Counted from the first letter of the stretch, positions 1 to 8,642 are shown. The stretch: 64,000 nt of DNA from Nostoc sp. 'Lobaria pulmonaria (5183) cyanobiont' (GCF_002949795.1 NZ_CP026692.1:1-64000), one strand, 5' to 3'. The notes: generated by a model from the sequence alone, not told the origin. Program-made: numbers and translations.

Positions 1-306
1 GTGTCGTTGCTTCTCCGTGTCAATGAGAGTGCTGAGTTAAAAGTGCCGAGTGCTGAGTTAAAAGACCACTCATAATAAGGGACGAGGCATATACTGAGTA
101 CTAAAGCTCTGATAATTTTTTGCTTTACTCAGCACTCAGTACTTACCACTCAGTACTCGGTTTGGTCAGTGGGTGTTAGGATCTTGCCTACTAAATATGT
201 CCCAAAATGATTACAACTTAAAAGCTTATTTTAGGTCTAGCGTGTCTCAATGCTAAATTAGTGCTTTCTCTTCTATTGTGACGATTAGCAGCAAAGGTGG
301 TGGATA
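1..306. repeat. dnaA upstream region with short repeats
   Basis: Non-coding stretch before dnaA. It carries two direct copies of GTGCTGAGTTAAAAG (near 30 and 48) and, around 125-160, inverted versions (ACTCAGCACTCAGTACT, CACTCAGTACTCGG). These are short intergenic repeats of the kind scattered through Nostocales genomes. The dnaA promoter probably lies between 180 and 290 but no box could be assigned with confidence. An AAGGTGG ribosome-binding site lies about 7 bases before the dnaA ATG. No exact TTTTCCACA DnaA box was seen on this side of dnaA. Confidence 0.5.
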
Positions 307-1689
307 ATGGAAATTCCCATAGAAAGTCTGTGGAGTCAGGTACTAGAGCGCCTAAAGCTTGAACTATCCCGACCTACCTTTGAAACTTGGATCAAAACTG
401 CTAGTGCAGAGCGATTAGAAAATAATTGCTTGGTTATCTGCACTCCTAACCCATTTGCTCGTAATTGGTTACAGAAGTATTACATCAATACCATTGCTCA
501 TGTAGTACAAGATATTCTCGGTCATCCTGTGGGAATTTACATTACGGTTGCTCAAGGTGATGAAGTTTCTCATTTTAGTGAACGAGAGGTTGCTTGGGAA
601 TCACCAATTTCCAGCAGTATTTCTGAAGCTGTTGCTAATCACAATCATAAAACTACTGACTTAAACTCTAAATATGTCTTTTCGCGGTTTGTAGTTGGTG
701 CCAACAATCGGATGGCTCACGCTGCTTCTTTGGCAGTTGCAGAATCTCCAGGGAAAGAGTTTAATCCTTTATTTTTATGCGGTGGTGTCGGCTTGGGTAA
801 AACTCATCTTATGCAAGCTATTGGTCATTATCGCTATGCAGTTTTTCCTAATTGTAAAATATTTTATGTTTCTACGGAGCAGTTTACGAATGATTTAATT
901 ACAGCCATCCGTAAGGATAGTATGCAAAGTTTTCGAGAGCATTACCGAGCTGCTGATGTTTTATTAGTGGATGATATTCAGTTTCTGGAAGGGAAGGAAT
1001 ATACCCAAGAAGAATTTTTTTATACTTTTAATACTTTACATGAAGCTGGTAAACAAGTTGTCATTGCTTCCGACCGTCCGCCTAACCAAATTCCTAGCTT
1101 GCAAGAACGTCTTTGTTCTCGTTTTTCTATGGGCTTAATTGCCGATATCCAAAAACCGGATTTAGAAACGAGAATGGCAATTTTGCAGAAAAAGGCTGAG
1201 GATGAAAATATTAATCTTCCCCGCGATGTGATTGAGTATATTGCTTCTAACTATACTTCTAATATTCGAGAATTAGAAGGAGCTTTAATTCGGGCGGTGG
1301 CTTATATTTCTATTTGGGGCTTACCGATGACGGTAGAAAATATTACACCAGTTTTAGAACCGCCTAACGAAAAAATGGCAGCTACCCCAGAAGCAATTTT
1401 AAAGGTGGTGGCGGATAATTTTGATGTTTCAATAGACGACCTCAAAGGTAACTCACGACGAAGAGAGATTAGCTGGGCGCGTCAATTAGGAATGTATCTC
1501 ATGCGCCAACACACGGCCTTGAGTTTGCCGAGAATTGGCCAGGAGTTTGGTGGTAAAGACCATACAACGGTAATCTATAGTTGCGATAAAATTACTCAAC
1601 TTCAAGAGAGCGATCGCACCTTAGTACAAACTCTACGTGAATTGAGCGATCGCATCAATATGAACAGCCGTTCTCAAAAACCATCCTGA
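307..1689 (+). CDS. dnaA: Chromosomal replication initiator DnaA
   Basis: Binds DnaA boxes and melts the origin to start chromosome replication. The 460-residue product has the usual layout: N-terminal DnaB-interaction domain (about 1-75), linker, AAA+ domain with Walker [10 protein letters not shown] (159-167) and Walker B LLVDDIQF (219-226), and a C-terminal helix-turn-helix for box recognition (about 400-455, with the signature region around [10 protein letters not shown]). Length fits the family. The start is supported by AAGGTGG upstream. DnaA boxes lie immediately downstream, so origin and initiator are adjacent. In related Nostoc/Anabaena, to my knowledge, dnaN directly follows dnaA; here dnaN is 24 kb away. 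Confidence 0.98.
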   Translation: MEIPIESLWSQVLERLKLELSRPTFETWIKTASAERLENNCLVICTPNPFARNWLQKYYINTIAHVVQDILGHPVGIYITVAQGDEVSHFSEREVAWESPISSSISEAVANHNHKTTDLNSKYVFSRFVVGANNRMAHAASLAVAESPGKEFNPLFLCGGVGLGKTHLMQAIGHYRYAVFPNCKIFYVSTEQFTNDLITAIRKDSMQSFREHYRAADVLLVDDIQFLEGKEYTQEEFFYTFNTLHEAGKQVVIASDRPPNQIPSLQERLCSRFSMGLIADIQKPDLETRMAILQKKAEDENINLPRDVIEYIASNYTSNIRELEGALIRAVAYISIWGLPMTVENITPVLEPPNEKMAATPEAILKVVADNFDVSIDDLKGNSRRREISWARQLGMYLMRQHTALSLPRIGQEFGGKDHTTVIYSCDKITQLQESDRTLVQTLRELSDRINMNSRSQKPS

Positions 1690-1925
1690 AGATGTCTTTT
1701 AAGTTTTCCACAACCAGCAGTGCGATCGTTAGCCTTGACGGCTGAATAATTAGTCAAAAATATTAAGTAACGTATAAAATTTGATTAAATCTAACTTAGA
1801 TTGTGGAAAAATCTAACTTTTTGGGGAAAAATCTCTGAAAAACTTGAGATTTTGCTGACAAAACTTAATTAAGTATAATTACTTTGTGGAAAAGTACATA
1901 AGTTTTTCCACAAGTTTTCCACAGG
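1690..1925. other. Predicted origin of replication (oriC), DnaA-box cluster
   Basis: AT-rich, non-coding sequence directly after dnaA with five exact copies of TTTTCCACA or its complement: 1704-1712 (+), 1802-1810 (-), 1885-1893 (-), 1904-1912 (+), 1915-1923 (+), and a one-mismatch copy at 1822-1830 (-). Three boxes are packed within 39 bases at the right end. The stretch between 1740 and 1800 is especially AT-rich and could be the unwinding element. Clustered exact boxes beside dnaA are the standard signature of a bacterial origin. Function is inferred from motif density only. Confidence 0.85.
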
Positions 1926-2036
1926 TAGTTAACTTAGGAATTTTCAAGAAATAAACGAGCAAAAAAAACGTAGACGTGCAGAGGCTTCCCGTAGGCTACC
2001 ACTCCAGACGCAAAGAACACAGAGAGACGAAAACAA

Positions 2037-2226
2037 GAATTTTCCACCAGAAATTTTGACCATTTCCAGAACTACGCCATTACCCAAATTTTCTGAGAAA
2101 AATTCGGCTCGTTTGCGATTGCGATTAATTTCACAGGTTTTTCCTAAGCCGAATAATCCTGAGTTTTTTACAGTTATGGTGGCAGTGTCGAAATCAAACG
2201 GCTGAGTTTGAATACCTGGGGGAGAT
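2037..2226 (-). pseudogene. Formylglycine-generating-enzyme-like (SUMF1) fragment
   Basis: Reading the minus strand from about 2226 gives an open stretch of some 60 codons without a start, including FDFDTATITVKNSGLFGLG, then INRNRKRAEFFSENLGNGV and LEMVKISGGKF. This matches the region just before and at the start of the SUMF1/FGE catalytic domain in cyanobacterial multidomain proteins (typically ...LEMVxIPGGxFxMG). Homology stops after GGKF, where sequence resembling a common dispersed repeat (ACGCAAAGAACACAGAGAG on the + strand, near 2008-2026) takes over. The rest of the gene is missing, so this is a remnant abutting oriC. Confidence 0.6.
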
Positions 2227-2343
2227 TGTGTCCGGCTGAAATTAGAGTTTAGTTATTAATCTCTAATTTCATCAAACTCATTCTCGATTAGGCAAATAGT
2301 GAGTAATTATTCTGATAATGAGAATTCCTGTATAGTTTGAGGT

Positions 2344-2988
2344 ATGCCAGATTATACTCTCCAAAGAAGCTCTATGATTGCTCTACCTGGTATTGCCATC
2401 CAAGATAATATCTACGAAAGTTCTAATTCTCTAGTGTATCGGGGCATCAGAGACGATGGACTAGCAGTCGTCGTAAAAATGCTAAAGCTTGATTATCCCT
2501 CACCTCAAGAACTAACCCGCTACAGACAGGAATATGAAATTATCAAGTTAGAGTCGAAATGATACTAGTGACCGGCTATGCTGGGATTGGTAAATCAGCA
2601 TTAGTACAGGAACTCTACAAGCCGATCGCAGCAAAGCACGGCTATTTTATCTGGGGTAAGTTCGATCAATTTGGGCGCAATATTCCCTACAGCGCGATCG
2701 CAAATGCTCTGCAAAAATTGATCCAACAACTGCTAGGTGAATATATTCCTTCTGAAGTTGCTGCCAAGCTAATTCAACGGATGAACAATCCAGAGTTAAG
2801 CGATCGCGAGCTAGAAGTGATTCATCTAATGGTGGACGGCTTAAACAATCATGACATTGGTGCAGCTTTGCATATCACTGAAAGTACCATCAAATTTCAC
2901 ATCAACCGAATATTTGAGCAAATTAGGTGTGAGCGATCGCACTCAAGCAGTAGTCACAGCCTTGAAACGGGGTTTATCTCAATTGTGA
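2344..2988 (+). pseudogene. Internally deleted hybrid Ser/Thr-His kinase plus LuxR regulator remnant
   Basis: Three pieces of one signalling module joined by deletions. 2344-2545 encodes the N-terminus of a Ser/Thr kinase (YESSNSLVYRGI, LDYPSPQELTRYRQEYEI). From about 2556 a different frame encodes the P-loop segment of the AAA domain (GYAGIGKSALVQELYKP, Walker A) up to QQLLGE near 2742. This is fused to the C-terminus of a NarL/LuxR response regulator (LSDRELEVIHLMVDGLNNHD). An extra T in the TTT at 2913-2915 shifts the frame; without it the end reads LSKLGVSDRTQAVVTALKRG and stops at 2986-2988. Each piece closely matches the larger module at 16152-22411, in the same order. It is not expected to make a functional product. 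Confidence 0.85.
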
Positions 2989-3027
2989 CTGAACTTACAG
3001 CAATTTTCAGGTAACAGCACCGGGGTG

Positions 3028-3966
3028 TCAGCTTTCGCGAACCGCTCCTGTGCTAATTTGCAAAACAATTTTGCCGCGTGTGCGCCCACTTTCGGAAAGT
3101 TGGAATGCCTTTTTCACTTCTACGAGCGGCAAAACGGTTGCGACGTGCGCTTTTAATCTGCCTTCGTCAACCAATGCACTGATGGCAGCTAATTGTTTTG
3201 CGTTTGGCTTGCAATGGACCCGCGCGGACTTGACGCCAAATTCCTGCGCTTTTTCTTCGGACGGAAACTCCACTGACGTTACCAGAAAGCCACCTTTTTT
3301 CAAAGTTTGGAACGCTCTTTCAAACGTGTCGCCGCCGACCGCATCGAAGACGACATCAACATCTTTAACGACTTCTTCAAAGTTTTGCTTCGTGTAATCA
3401 ACGAATTCATCCGCGCCTAAATCTCTGATGAACTCTTCATTGCGTCCCGAAGCCGTACCGATGACGTATGCGCCTTTTGCTTTGGCAAGTTGAACAGCCA
3501 GCGAACCGACTCCGCCTGAGGCGCCGGTTATCAAAATTCTTTGCCCACTGCTGAGATGGGCTAAATCAAAAATTGCCTGCCATGCAGTCAACGCGCCGAG
3601 TGGAACCGCCGCTGTGTTCTCGAAATCGAGACTTTGGGGTTTAGAGGCAATATCCCCCATTTTGGCAACCGCGTATTCGGCGAAACCTCCAGAGCGGATG
3701 ATCCCGTAAACCGCATCGCCTTCTTTGAAACCTCTGACATCATCGCCAATTCTTTCGATTGTTCCGGCAATCTCGCCGCCGAGCATGATGGGTAGTTTCA
3801 GACCGAGCCTTTCGCCCAAACCGTTACGGATTTTCCAGTCAACCGGATTAACCCCCGCGACGTGAACTTTCACCAAAACTTCGTCCGCTTTCGGCTCTGG
3901 GCGTTCGACATCAGCATAATTTAGAACCTCATCATTGCCGTATTCTTTGATTACTATTGCTTTCAT
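3028..3966 (-). CDS. Zinc-independent medium-chain alcohol dehydrogenase / quinone oxidoreductase family
   Basis: A 312-residue NADP-dependent oxidoreductase of the MDR superfamily, quinone-reductase-like branch. The N-terminal GroES-like domain (about 1-115) contains the conserved [13 protein letters not shown] stretch. The Rossmann cofactor domain has [19 protein letters not shown] (about 144-162), and the C-terminus has the GRTRGKIVL ending. Cysteine ligands for structural zinc are absent, as expected for this branch. Likely a cytosolic soluble enzyme reducing quinones or reactive enones/aldehydes; the substrate cannot be told. The gene is GC-richer than its neighbours and stands alone between two regions of gene debris, suggesting acquisition by transfer. 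Confidence 0.85.
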   Translation of the reverse strand: MKAIVIKEYGNDEVLNYADVERPEPKADEVLVKVHVAGVNPVDWKIRNGLGERLGLKLPIMLGGEIAGTIERIGDDVRGFKEGDAVYGIIRSGGFAEYAVAKMGDIASKPQSLDFENTAAVPLGALTAWQAIFDLAHLSSGQRILITGASGGVGSLAVQLAKAKGAYVIGTASGRNEEFIRDLGADEFVDYTKQNFEEVVKDVDVVFDAVGGDTFERAFQTLKKGGFLVTSVEFPSEEKAQEFGVKSARVHCKPNAKQLAAISALVDEGRLKAHVATVLPLVEVKKAFQLSESGRTRGKIVLQISTGAVRES

Positions 3967-4101
3967 TTTCCTCGCCCCTGTTTAATTCAATGGATATGGC
4001 AGAATTGGCTGATCACTCATAAAAATCTGCGGCGCTTACCGACATATAGAAACCCCATACTTACTTTTTAGCTTTTCTATAGTAACTTTTCACTCCCCCT
4101 C

Positions 4102-4250
4102 TCAAGCAACAACTTGAAAAGCAATGGGAATGGGAGGGGGTAATATTTCCTTACGACCTTGAGCAATCACTTGGGCAATGTAAGACCAAGGATCTACTTT
4201 TTCTCAAGCGACAAGTTTCAATCACGTGCCATAGAGAACAGTAAGCCAAA
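4102..4250 (-). pseudogene. IS66-type transposase C-terminal remnant
   Basis: On the minus strand the sequence reads AVWLTVLYGT, then in another frame VIETCRL, then (one more frame change) VDPWSYIAQVIAQGRKEILP and a stop at 4102-4104. The pattern VIETCRLxxVDPxxYLxxV is typical of the C-terminal end of IS66-family TnpC transposases. Two frame disruptions within about 130 bases and no upstream remainder show it is a decayed fragment. Family assignment is from motif recall only. Confidence 0.5.
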
Positions 4251-4290
4251 CAGCCTTCCGAGGTACGTGTACCATAACTAATACGCCGTG

Positions 4291-4392
4291 CAATCACTGG
4301 AATTACTCGCTCAAGCAATGACTGATGCTGTAAATTATATTACCGAAGATGATGCCTTCGGTTGGTTCAACCACTGTGGTCTATTTACCTAA
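4291..4392 (+). pseudogene. Transposase C-terminal fragment (IS630-like)
   Basis: A 33-codon open stretch without a start, reading LELLAQAMTDAVNYITEDD then GWFNHCGLFT and a stop. The ending (ALxxAxxxVTxxDxxGWFxHCGY) is characteristic of the tail of IS630/Tc1-like transposases in cyanobacteria. Nothing upstream continues the gene. It lies beside the IS66-like remnant, so 4.1-4.4 kb is the scar of at least two insertion sequences. The rest of 3967-4585 shows no gene. Confidence 0.5.
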
Positions 4393-4585
4393 AAATTGCT
4401 GTAAGTTCAGTTGAGGCTTGGTTGCAGAGATAGGTAGTGGCTGTCATTTCGTCCCTTCAAACACTAAACTGTGGGTTGGCGACAAAGCTGCATTCGTTTT
4501 ATAAGCTAAAGTCATACGAATGACAGTGTGAGGTTCAACCATGTAATCACTTTATGCCGTGAGAACCGTTTTTTGCCAAAGTACC

Positions 4586-5146
4586 ATGAATCAAGCAGGT
4601 AGTAATTTCAATCAACTCCTTGTTCTACCCTCACAACGCGATCGCTACCAGCGAATTCTCAATGCCCCAGTCGTGCTTGTGGAATATGGAAATTACCAGT
4701 GTCTTCAGTCTGGGGAAGTGTATAGGTTGATTCAGGCAATTCAGCAGGATTTTGATTTCGTGCTTTCCCAGAAGAATCGGGTGTGTGTCGTGTTTCGTCA
4801 CTTTATTCAGAGTTCATATCCTCAAGCCCAAAAGGCAGCAGAAGTGGCGGAAGCAGCAGCAGCGCCGGGTCAATTTTGGCAGATGCACGATCTGCTGTTT
4901 ACCCATCAACAAGCCTTGGAAGACGGCTATCTCGTGGAGTATGCCGATAGGTTAGGACTCGATATTTTCCAGTTTCTGCGAGATCCATCCAGTCAAGTAC
5001 ACATCACCCGAATCGAGGAAGACACCGAAAGCGGAAACCAAAGCGGAGTAATGGCTGCCCCAGCTTTGTTTATTAATGGAATTCGTTATCGCGATCGCTG
5101 GAACATGGAGCAGTTGAAGGCGGCCATTACCACTGCAAGTCATTGA
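4586..5146 (+). CDS. DsbA-like thioredoxin-fold protein with CxxS motif
   Basis: A 186-residue thioredoxin-fold protein of the DsbA/DSBA-oxidoreductase group. It keeps the family landmarks: PVVLVEYGNYQC, a RHF segment, AQKAAEVAEAAAAPGQFWQMH, the helical insert, and the cis-proline region MAAPALFINGIRY. The active site reads C-L-Q-S instead of C-P-Y-C, so the resolving cysteine is lost; a CxxS protein could act as a monothiol isomerase or glutathione-dependent enzyme, or be inactive. A close paralogue with intact CPYC lies at 15402-15947. I prefer the ATG at 4586 over an upstream GTG (4559) because it matches the paralogue's length. No signal peptide, so probably cytosolic. It precedes the aldo/keto reductase by 40 bases. 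Confidence 0.8.
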   Translation: MNQAGSNFNQLLVLPSQRDRYQRILNAPVVLVEYGNYQCLQSGEVYRLIQAIQQDFDFVLSQKNRVCVVFRHFIQSSYPQAQKAAEVAEAAAAPGQFWQMHDLLFTHQQALEDGYLVEYADRLGLDIFQFLRDPSSQVHITRIEEDTESGNQSGVMAAPALFINGIRYRDRWNMEQLKAAITTASH

Positions 5147-5186
5147 TTTTTTCAGAAACCGATAAACATCTAGGAGGAACAAAAAC

Positions 5187-6065
5187 ATGATTGCTCAAGT
5201 GAACCTTGGCGGTAGTTTCACGCTCTCAGGCACCTCTGTGACTCTGAAGCGGATGGGCTATGGTGCGATGCAGCTTGCTGGATCAGGTGTTTGGGGACCG
5301 CCGCGCGACGTGGATGCTGCCGTTGCCGTTCTGCGCGAAGCGATCGCACTCGGAATCAATCACATCGACACCAGCGACTTTTACGGTCCGCACATCACCA
5401 ATCAGCTCATTCGACAAGCACTGCATCCTTACCCCGAAAATCTGACGATTGTCACTAAGGTGGGCGCAGTGCGCGGCGCGGACGCATCGTGGAATCCAGC
5501 GCAGAGTCCGACCGAGCTTCGCCAAGCGGTGCACGACAACCTGAGCAACCTGGGCGTTGACGTTCTTGATGTCGTCAACCTGCGCCGGTGGGGGGACGGG
5601 CCGAACGAGGGGTCGATCGCAGAGCAATTCACCGCACTCGCCGAGATGCAGCAGCAGGGGTTGATCCGGCACTTGGGACTTAGCAATGTGACGGCGGCGC
5701 AGGTCGAGGAAGCGCGCGCGATCGCACCGGTGGTCTGTGTGCAGAACCAGTATAACCTCGCCCACCGCGACGACGAGGCGCTAGTGGGCGATCTGGCGCT
5801 TAAGGGCATCGCCTACGTGCCTTTCTTTCCGCTCGGCGGCTTCAACCCGCTTCAGTCCTCGACGCTGGACACAGTGGCGACGTCGATCGGAGCCACCAAG
5901 ATGCAGGTGGCGCTGGCGTGGCTGTTGCAGCGCTCGCCGAACATCTTGCTGATTCCGGGTACATCGTCGGTTGAGCATCTGCACGAGAACCTCAAAGCCG
6001 CAGATTTGCAACTTCCATCGCAAACAATTACCGACCTGGACGCGATCGCGACAACCAAAGGTTGA
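5187..6065 (+). CDS. Aldo/keto reductase family oxidoreductase
   Basis: A 292-residue NADPH-dependent (beta/alpha)8-barrel aldo/keto reductase. Family features: GYGAMQLAG near the start, the catalytic Asp/Tyr in HIDTSDFYGP (about 60-69), the Lys in TIVTKVGA (about 90), and the C-terminal cofactor segment LLIPGTSSVEHLHENL. The usual catalytic His position reads VVNLRR, so the tetrad may be incomplete. A strong AGGAGG ribosome-binding site lies 8 bases before the ATG. Base composition is clearly more GC-rich than the surroundings, and the same holds for the next gene, 55 bases downstream, so the two probably form a transferred operon. Substrate unknown. Confidence 0.88.
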   Translation: MIAQVNLGGSFTLSGTSVTLKRMGYGAMQLAGSGVWGPPRDVDAAVAVLREAIALGINHIDTSDFYGPHITNQLIRQALHPYPENLTIVTKVGAVRGADASWNPAQSPTELRQAVHDNLSNLGVDVLDVVNLRRWGDGPNEGSIAEQFTALAEMQQQGLIRHLGLSNVTAAQVEEARAIAPVVCVQNQYNLAHRDDEALVGDLALKGIAYVPFFPLGGFNPLQSSTLDTVATSIGATKMQVALAWLLQRSPNILLIPGTSSVEHLHENLKAADLQLPSQTITDLDAIATTKG

Positions 6066-6120
6066 AACGAAACAATTTTTGCCCTTCAAGGGGCTGAAGT
6101 AATTACAGGAGAACCTACTC

Positions 6121-7086
6121 ATGCAAAATACTCCCCAACAAATGAAAGCAATGGCTGTGGATGAGTTCGGCGGCCCAGACAAGTTGACTTTGTACACCTT
6201 ACCCGTACCTACCGTGGACGCAGCCGAAGTTTTGATTCGCATCGAGATCGCTGGAGTTGGCATCTGGGACGCGATGGAGCGCGAAGGTAAGCTGATGTAT
6301 AACGAAGTCCACTTTCCGCGTGTGCTGGGCGGCGAATGTGCGGGCACCATTGCTGCCGTCGGCGACGGCGTTGAACGGTTTGCCGTCGGCGATCGCGTTT
6401 ACGCACAGAGCTTCATGAACGATAAGGGCGGTAGCTATGCCCAATACGTCGTTGTATCCGAAAAGACGGTTGCACCGGTGCCCAATGGTCTCGATATGCT
6501 GATGGCAGGCGGACTGCCCATTGCCGGTGCGACGGCGCTCAGCAATTTGCAGGCGCTGGGGACGATCAACGAAACTAAATTGATGCTGTGGGGCGCGAGC
6601 GGCGGTGTCGGTCACGTCGCGCTTCAACTGGCCAAGCGCATGGGGGCGCGCGTTTTCGCGATCGCATCGGGTGCAGACGGCGTAGAATTAGCCAAGCAGT
6701 TGGGTGCCGACGAAGCGGTGGACGGACACAGCAACGACGTTGCACAACGCGCCCGTGCCTTTGCACCTGACGGCTTCGATGCTGCGCTAGTGCTAGTGGG
6801 CGGCGATGATGTTCAATCCACGCTGAGTTTGGTGCGACAGGGCGGAATCATCACCTTTCCTAATGGCGTGATGCCCGAACCCAAAGCGCCCGACGGTGTG
6901 GAACTCAAGAAGGCAAATGGCTTCGCCGACCCGATGTTGTTCGACCAACTCAACCGATTGGTGAGCATGGGTGAGTTTCAAGTTCTCATCGCGCAGACGT
7001 TTGGGCTCGAAGAAGCCGCACAAGCGCAGTCAGCGATGAAAAAGCATTATCTAGGCAAAATCGTGTTGCGCGTGAGCGGCGAATAA
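6121..7086 (+). CDS. NADPH:quinone reductase-like MDR protein
   Basis: A 321-residue member of the zinc-free quinone oxidoreductase branch of the MDR superfamily. Features include the N-terminal MKAMAVDEFGGPDKL, VLGGECAGTIAAVGDGV, GDRVYAQ, the nucleotide-binding LMLWGASGGVGHVALQLAK (about 160-178), and the end HYLGKIVLRV. A CAGGAG ribosome-binding site precedes the ATG. GC-rich like the aldo/keto reductase upstream, with which it is probably co-transcribed. Likely function is NADPH-dependent reduction of quinones or reactive carbonyls in the cytosol. It is only distantly similar to the MDR gene at 3028-3966, so the two are not recent duplicates. Confidence 0.87.
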   Translation: MQNTPQQMKAMAVDEFGGPDKLTLYTLPVPTVDAAEVLIRIEIAGVGIWDAMEREGKLMYNEVHFPRVLGGECAGTIAAVGDGVERFAVGDRVYAQSFMNDKGGSYAQYVVVSEKTVAPVPNGLDMLMAGGLPIAGATALSNLQALGTINETKLMLWGASGGVGHVALQLAKRMGARVFAIASGADGVELAKQLGADEAVDGHSNDVAQRARAFAPDGFDAALVLVGGDDVQSTLSLVRQGGIITFPNGVMPEPKAPDGVELKKANGFADPMLFDQLNRLVSMGEFQVLIAQTFGLEEAAQAQSAMKKHYLGKIVLRVSGE

Positions 7087-7142
7087 GAGCCTGATCAATC
7101 ACCCATCAATCACCAATTAAATCCCTTTCAAATGGACAAAGA

Positions 7143-7301
7143 CAGATTGCGCTGGGCTTGGCTGCCCTACTCCTCAATGAGCCGCTCACCTGGACAAAAG
7201 CGGCATCTGCGGGTGTGGCGTTTGTTGGCGTGGGGCTGATGGTTAGTAGTCCCGATCCCCGTCGCAACCAGCGAAGTTCACATGATGTCACAGCAAGTTA
7301 A
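7143..7301 (+). pseudogene. EamA/DMT-family transporter C-terminal fragment
   Basis: An open stretch of 52 codons without a start: QIALGLAALLLNEPLTW, then AGVAFVGVGLMVSS and a charged tail ending at the TAA 7299-7301. The pattern LLLxEPLTWxxxxGxxLxxxGVxLV is the last two membrane helices of an EamA (drug/metabolite transporter) permease. The other eight helices are missing; upstream sequence after the MDR gene has no continuation. A decayed remnant. Confidence 0.65.
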
Positions 7302-7381
7302 ACCACAATTTGCCTTGGCAGATATCTCTTTGCGATCGCATTGATTTTTAGCATTTTAAGGAGTTGATCGTGAGCGTTAAA

Positions 7382-7416
7382 TGATGATTTTGCGTGTCCT
7401 TCACGCAAAATCATCA
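7382..7416. terminator. Perfect 15-bp hairpin
   Basis: A 15-bp perfect stem (one arm GATGATTTTGCGTG plus a flanking pair) with a five-base TCCTT loop. No T-run follows, so it may be a factor-independent terminator only by stretch; it may instead be a small palindromic insertion. It sits immediately after a severed gene start: AAGGAG at 7358-7363 followed by GTG AGC GTT AAA at 7370-7381 and then stop codons created by the hairpin. Confidence 0.4.
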
Positions 7417-7548
7417 CCTCTACAAACTTTGTCCGCAAAAAAGAAGGTATTGTAGCTGAACTTGTGCCTCTTTCCTACAAGTTTACGCAGGAGTGTAGTC
7501 TTCTTTTGCGTTTAAGCCACCAGGAATTACGCATTGAGAATTTAGGCA

Positions 7549-7734
7549 AGCGGCGTTGCACACCTTATCAAGCTGTCACAGTTTGCTGCCAATGCCAACT
7601 CGCCCGTGCGCTTCTTACAGTATCACGCAGCAGTTGAAGCGGCGATCCAAGCGTTCGGGATAGCGTATACGTTTCTGCGCCCGAATCTGTTTATGCGGGA
7701 GCGATCGCTTGACCATTCACTCACCACTTATTGA
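7549..7734 (+). pseudogene. NmrA-like NAD(P)-binding reductase fragment
   Basis: Open C-terminal segment reading SGVAHLIKLSQFAANANSPV, RFLQYHAAVEAAIQAFGIAY and TFLRPNLFMRE, ending at TGA 7732-7734. This is the middle of an NmrA/atypical short-chain dehydrogenase (pattern VKLSxxxAxxxSPxRFxxxHxxxExxIxxSGxxYTxLRPNxFM). The lost N-terminus may be the severed start at 7370 (SD then MSVK), which would mean an internal deletion with a hairpin left behind. The region 7417-7548 between them contains no recognisable gene. Confidence 0.6.
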
Positions 7735-7946
7735 TTAAAAACCGTAATCTTTATCTGGCAAGCATTTTGGCTTTTCTTAGTGCCATTCGGAACTTTACCC
7801 TTAGGAGCTAACTTAAGATTGTCTGCTGTGACGACGATCGCGTTGTAAGGCAGCTTTGCCATGCGAAGCCAGGTTTCAAGCTCCATACAGACTGGGCTAA
7901 TGCTCGCTAGCCCCCATAGAGAAAGGGCAGTATATAAAGTAATCAT
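7728..7946 (-). pseudogene. Glutathione S-transferase-like N-terminal fragment
   Basis: The first ~53 residues (MITLYTALSLWGLASISPVC, METWLRMAKLPY, NLKLAPKGKVP) match the thioredoxin-like N-terminal domain of GST/metaxin-type proteins. Homology ends after GKVP, exactly where a 19-bp sequence (7770-7788, GCTTTTCTTAGTGCCATTC) begins; the same 19 bp bounds a truncated kinase gene at 17116-17134. The rest of the reading frame is repeat-derived (NGTKKSQNAC...). The gene therefore was cut by an element with this terminal sequence. Not expected to be functional. Confidence 0.7.
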
Positions 7947-8031
7947 TTTAAATCACCTCTATGATTTTCTTGGCGTTGAAGTAACGCTGCTTTAAGCTTT
8001 GAATCCTGGTAAAACAGCGTTTTGCCGCAGG

Positions 8032-8586
8032 CTACTTGACTTGAGTAATTTTCGCCCAGTAGAGATGCCATTGACGCTGCTCTTGAGTGGAGCCAGGAAC
8101 ATCATTGACTCGTCGCAGCACATAGCTGCCGCGAAATCGCTGCGGAGTTCCATTCGTGGCGATCGCAGTCACAGTAACCGGAATCTCAATGTAGATTGAG
8201 CCTGCACCTGGATCTGGTCTACCGGGTTTTCCAACTTCTACAGCAACGGATGTGGTGTTGGCAAAACCCTGCTTGAACTGCTCAAACGACTGCTTGCTAG
8301 CAGTGCCATTTCCATCCCAAGCTGAATAAGCTTGTTTATAGTCTTGACGGGCGATCGCACTATAATAGTCACGAATGACTTGAACTGCTTGCTGCTCAGA
8401 GCTTTGCGTGGGAGAGACTGGTGCTGGGGTTGGACTGGTCGCAATGAGATTTGCAACCGATGGAGTATTCGCAGAAGGTGGCTGCGATTTAACAGAGGCA
8501 TTACAGCCTGTGATGGCGATCGCAAGCAGTACTCCTCCAACCGTCATACAGTGCTGTTTTAACCTGATACATAAAGAATTCATCAT
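8032..8586 (-). CDS. Lipoprotein, NTF2-like C-terminal domain likely
   Basis: About 184 residues. The N-terminus has a signal peptide with lipobox (VLLAIAITGC), so the mature protein should be lipid-anchored on the periplasmic side. A Pro/Ser/Thr-rich linker (about 35-65) follows, then a ~110-residue domain (QVIRDYYSAIARQDYKQAYS at its start, WHLYWAKITQVK at its end) resembling NTF2-like/DUF4878-type folds. AAGGAGG lies about 10 bases before the ATG at 8586, which I prefer over the TTG six bases upstream. Role unknown; it heads the minus-strand stress-type gene run in reverse order. Confidence 0.75.
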   Translation of the reverse strand: MMNSLCIRLKQHCMTVGGVLLAIAITGCNASVKSQPPSANTPSVANLIATSPTPAPVSPTQSSEQQAVQVIRDYYSAIARQDYKQAYSAWDGNGTASKQSFEQFKQGFANTTSVAVEVGKPGRPDPGAGSIYIEIPVTVTAIATNGTPQRFRGSYVLRRVNDVPGSTQEQRQWHLYWAKITQVK

Positions 8587-8642
8587 TGACAAAAATACCT
8601 CCTTGCAAATCTAGTGAGTGCTTTTCAAAGATTTTGCGTCAA

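Noticed and set aside
5283..6627. Several long minus-strand open frames opposite the aldo/keto and quinone reductase genes
   Set aside because: GC-rich codon shadows of two well-supported plus-strand enzymes; no motifs, no ribosome-binding sites.
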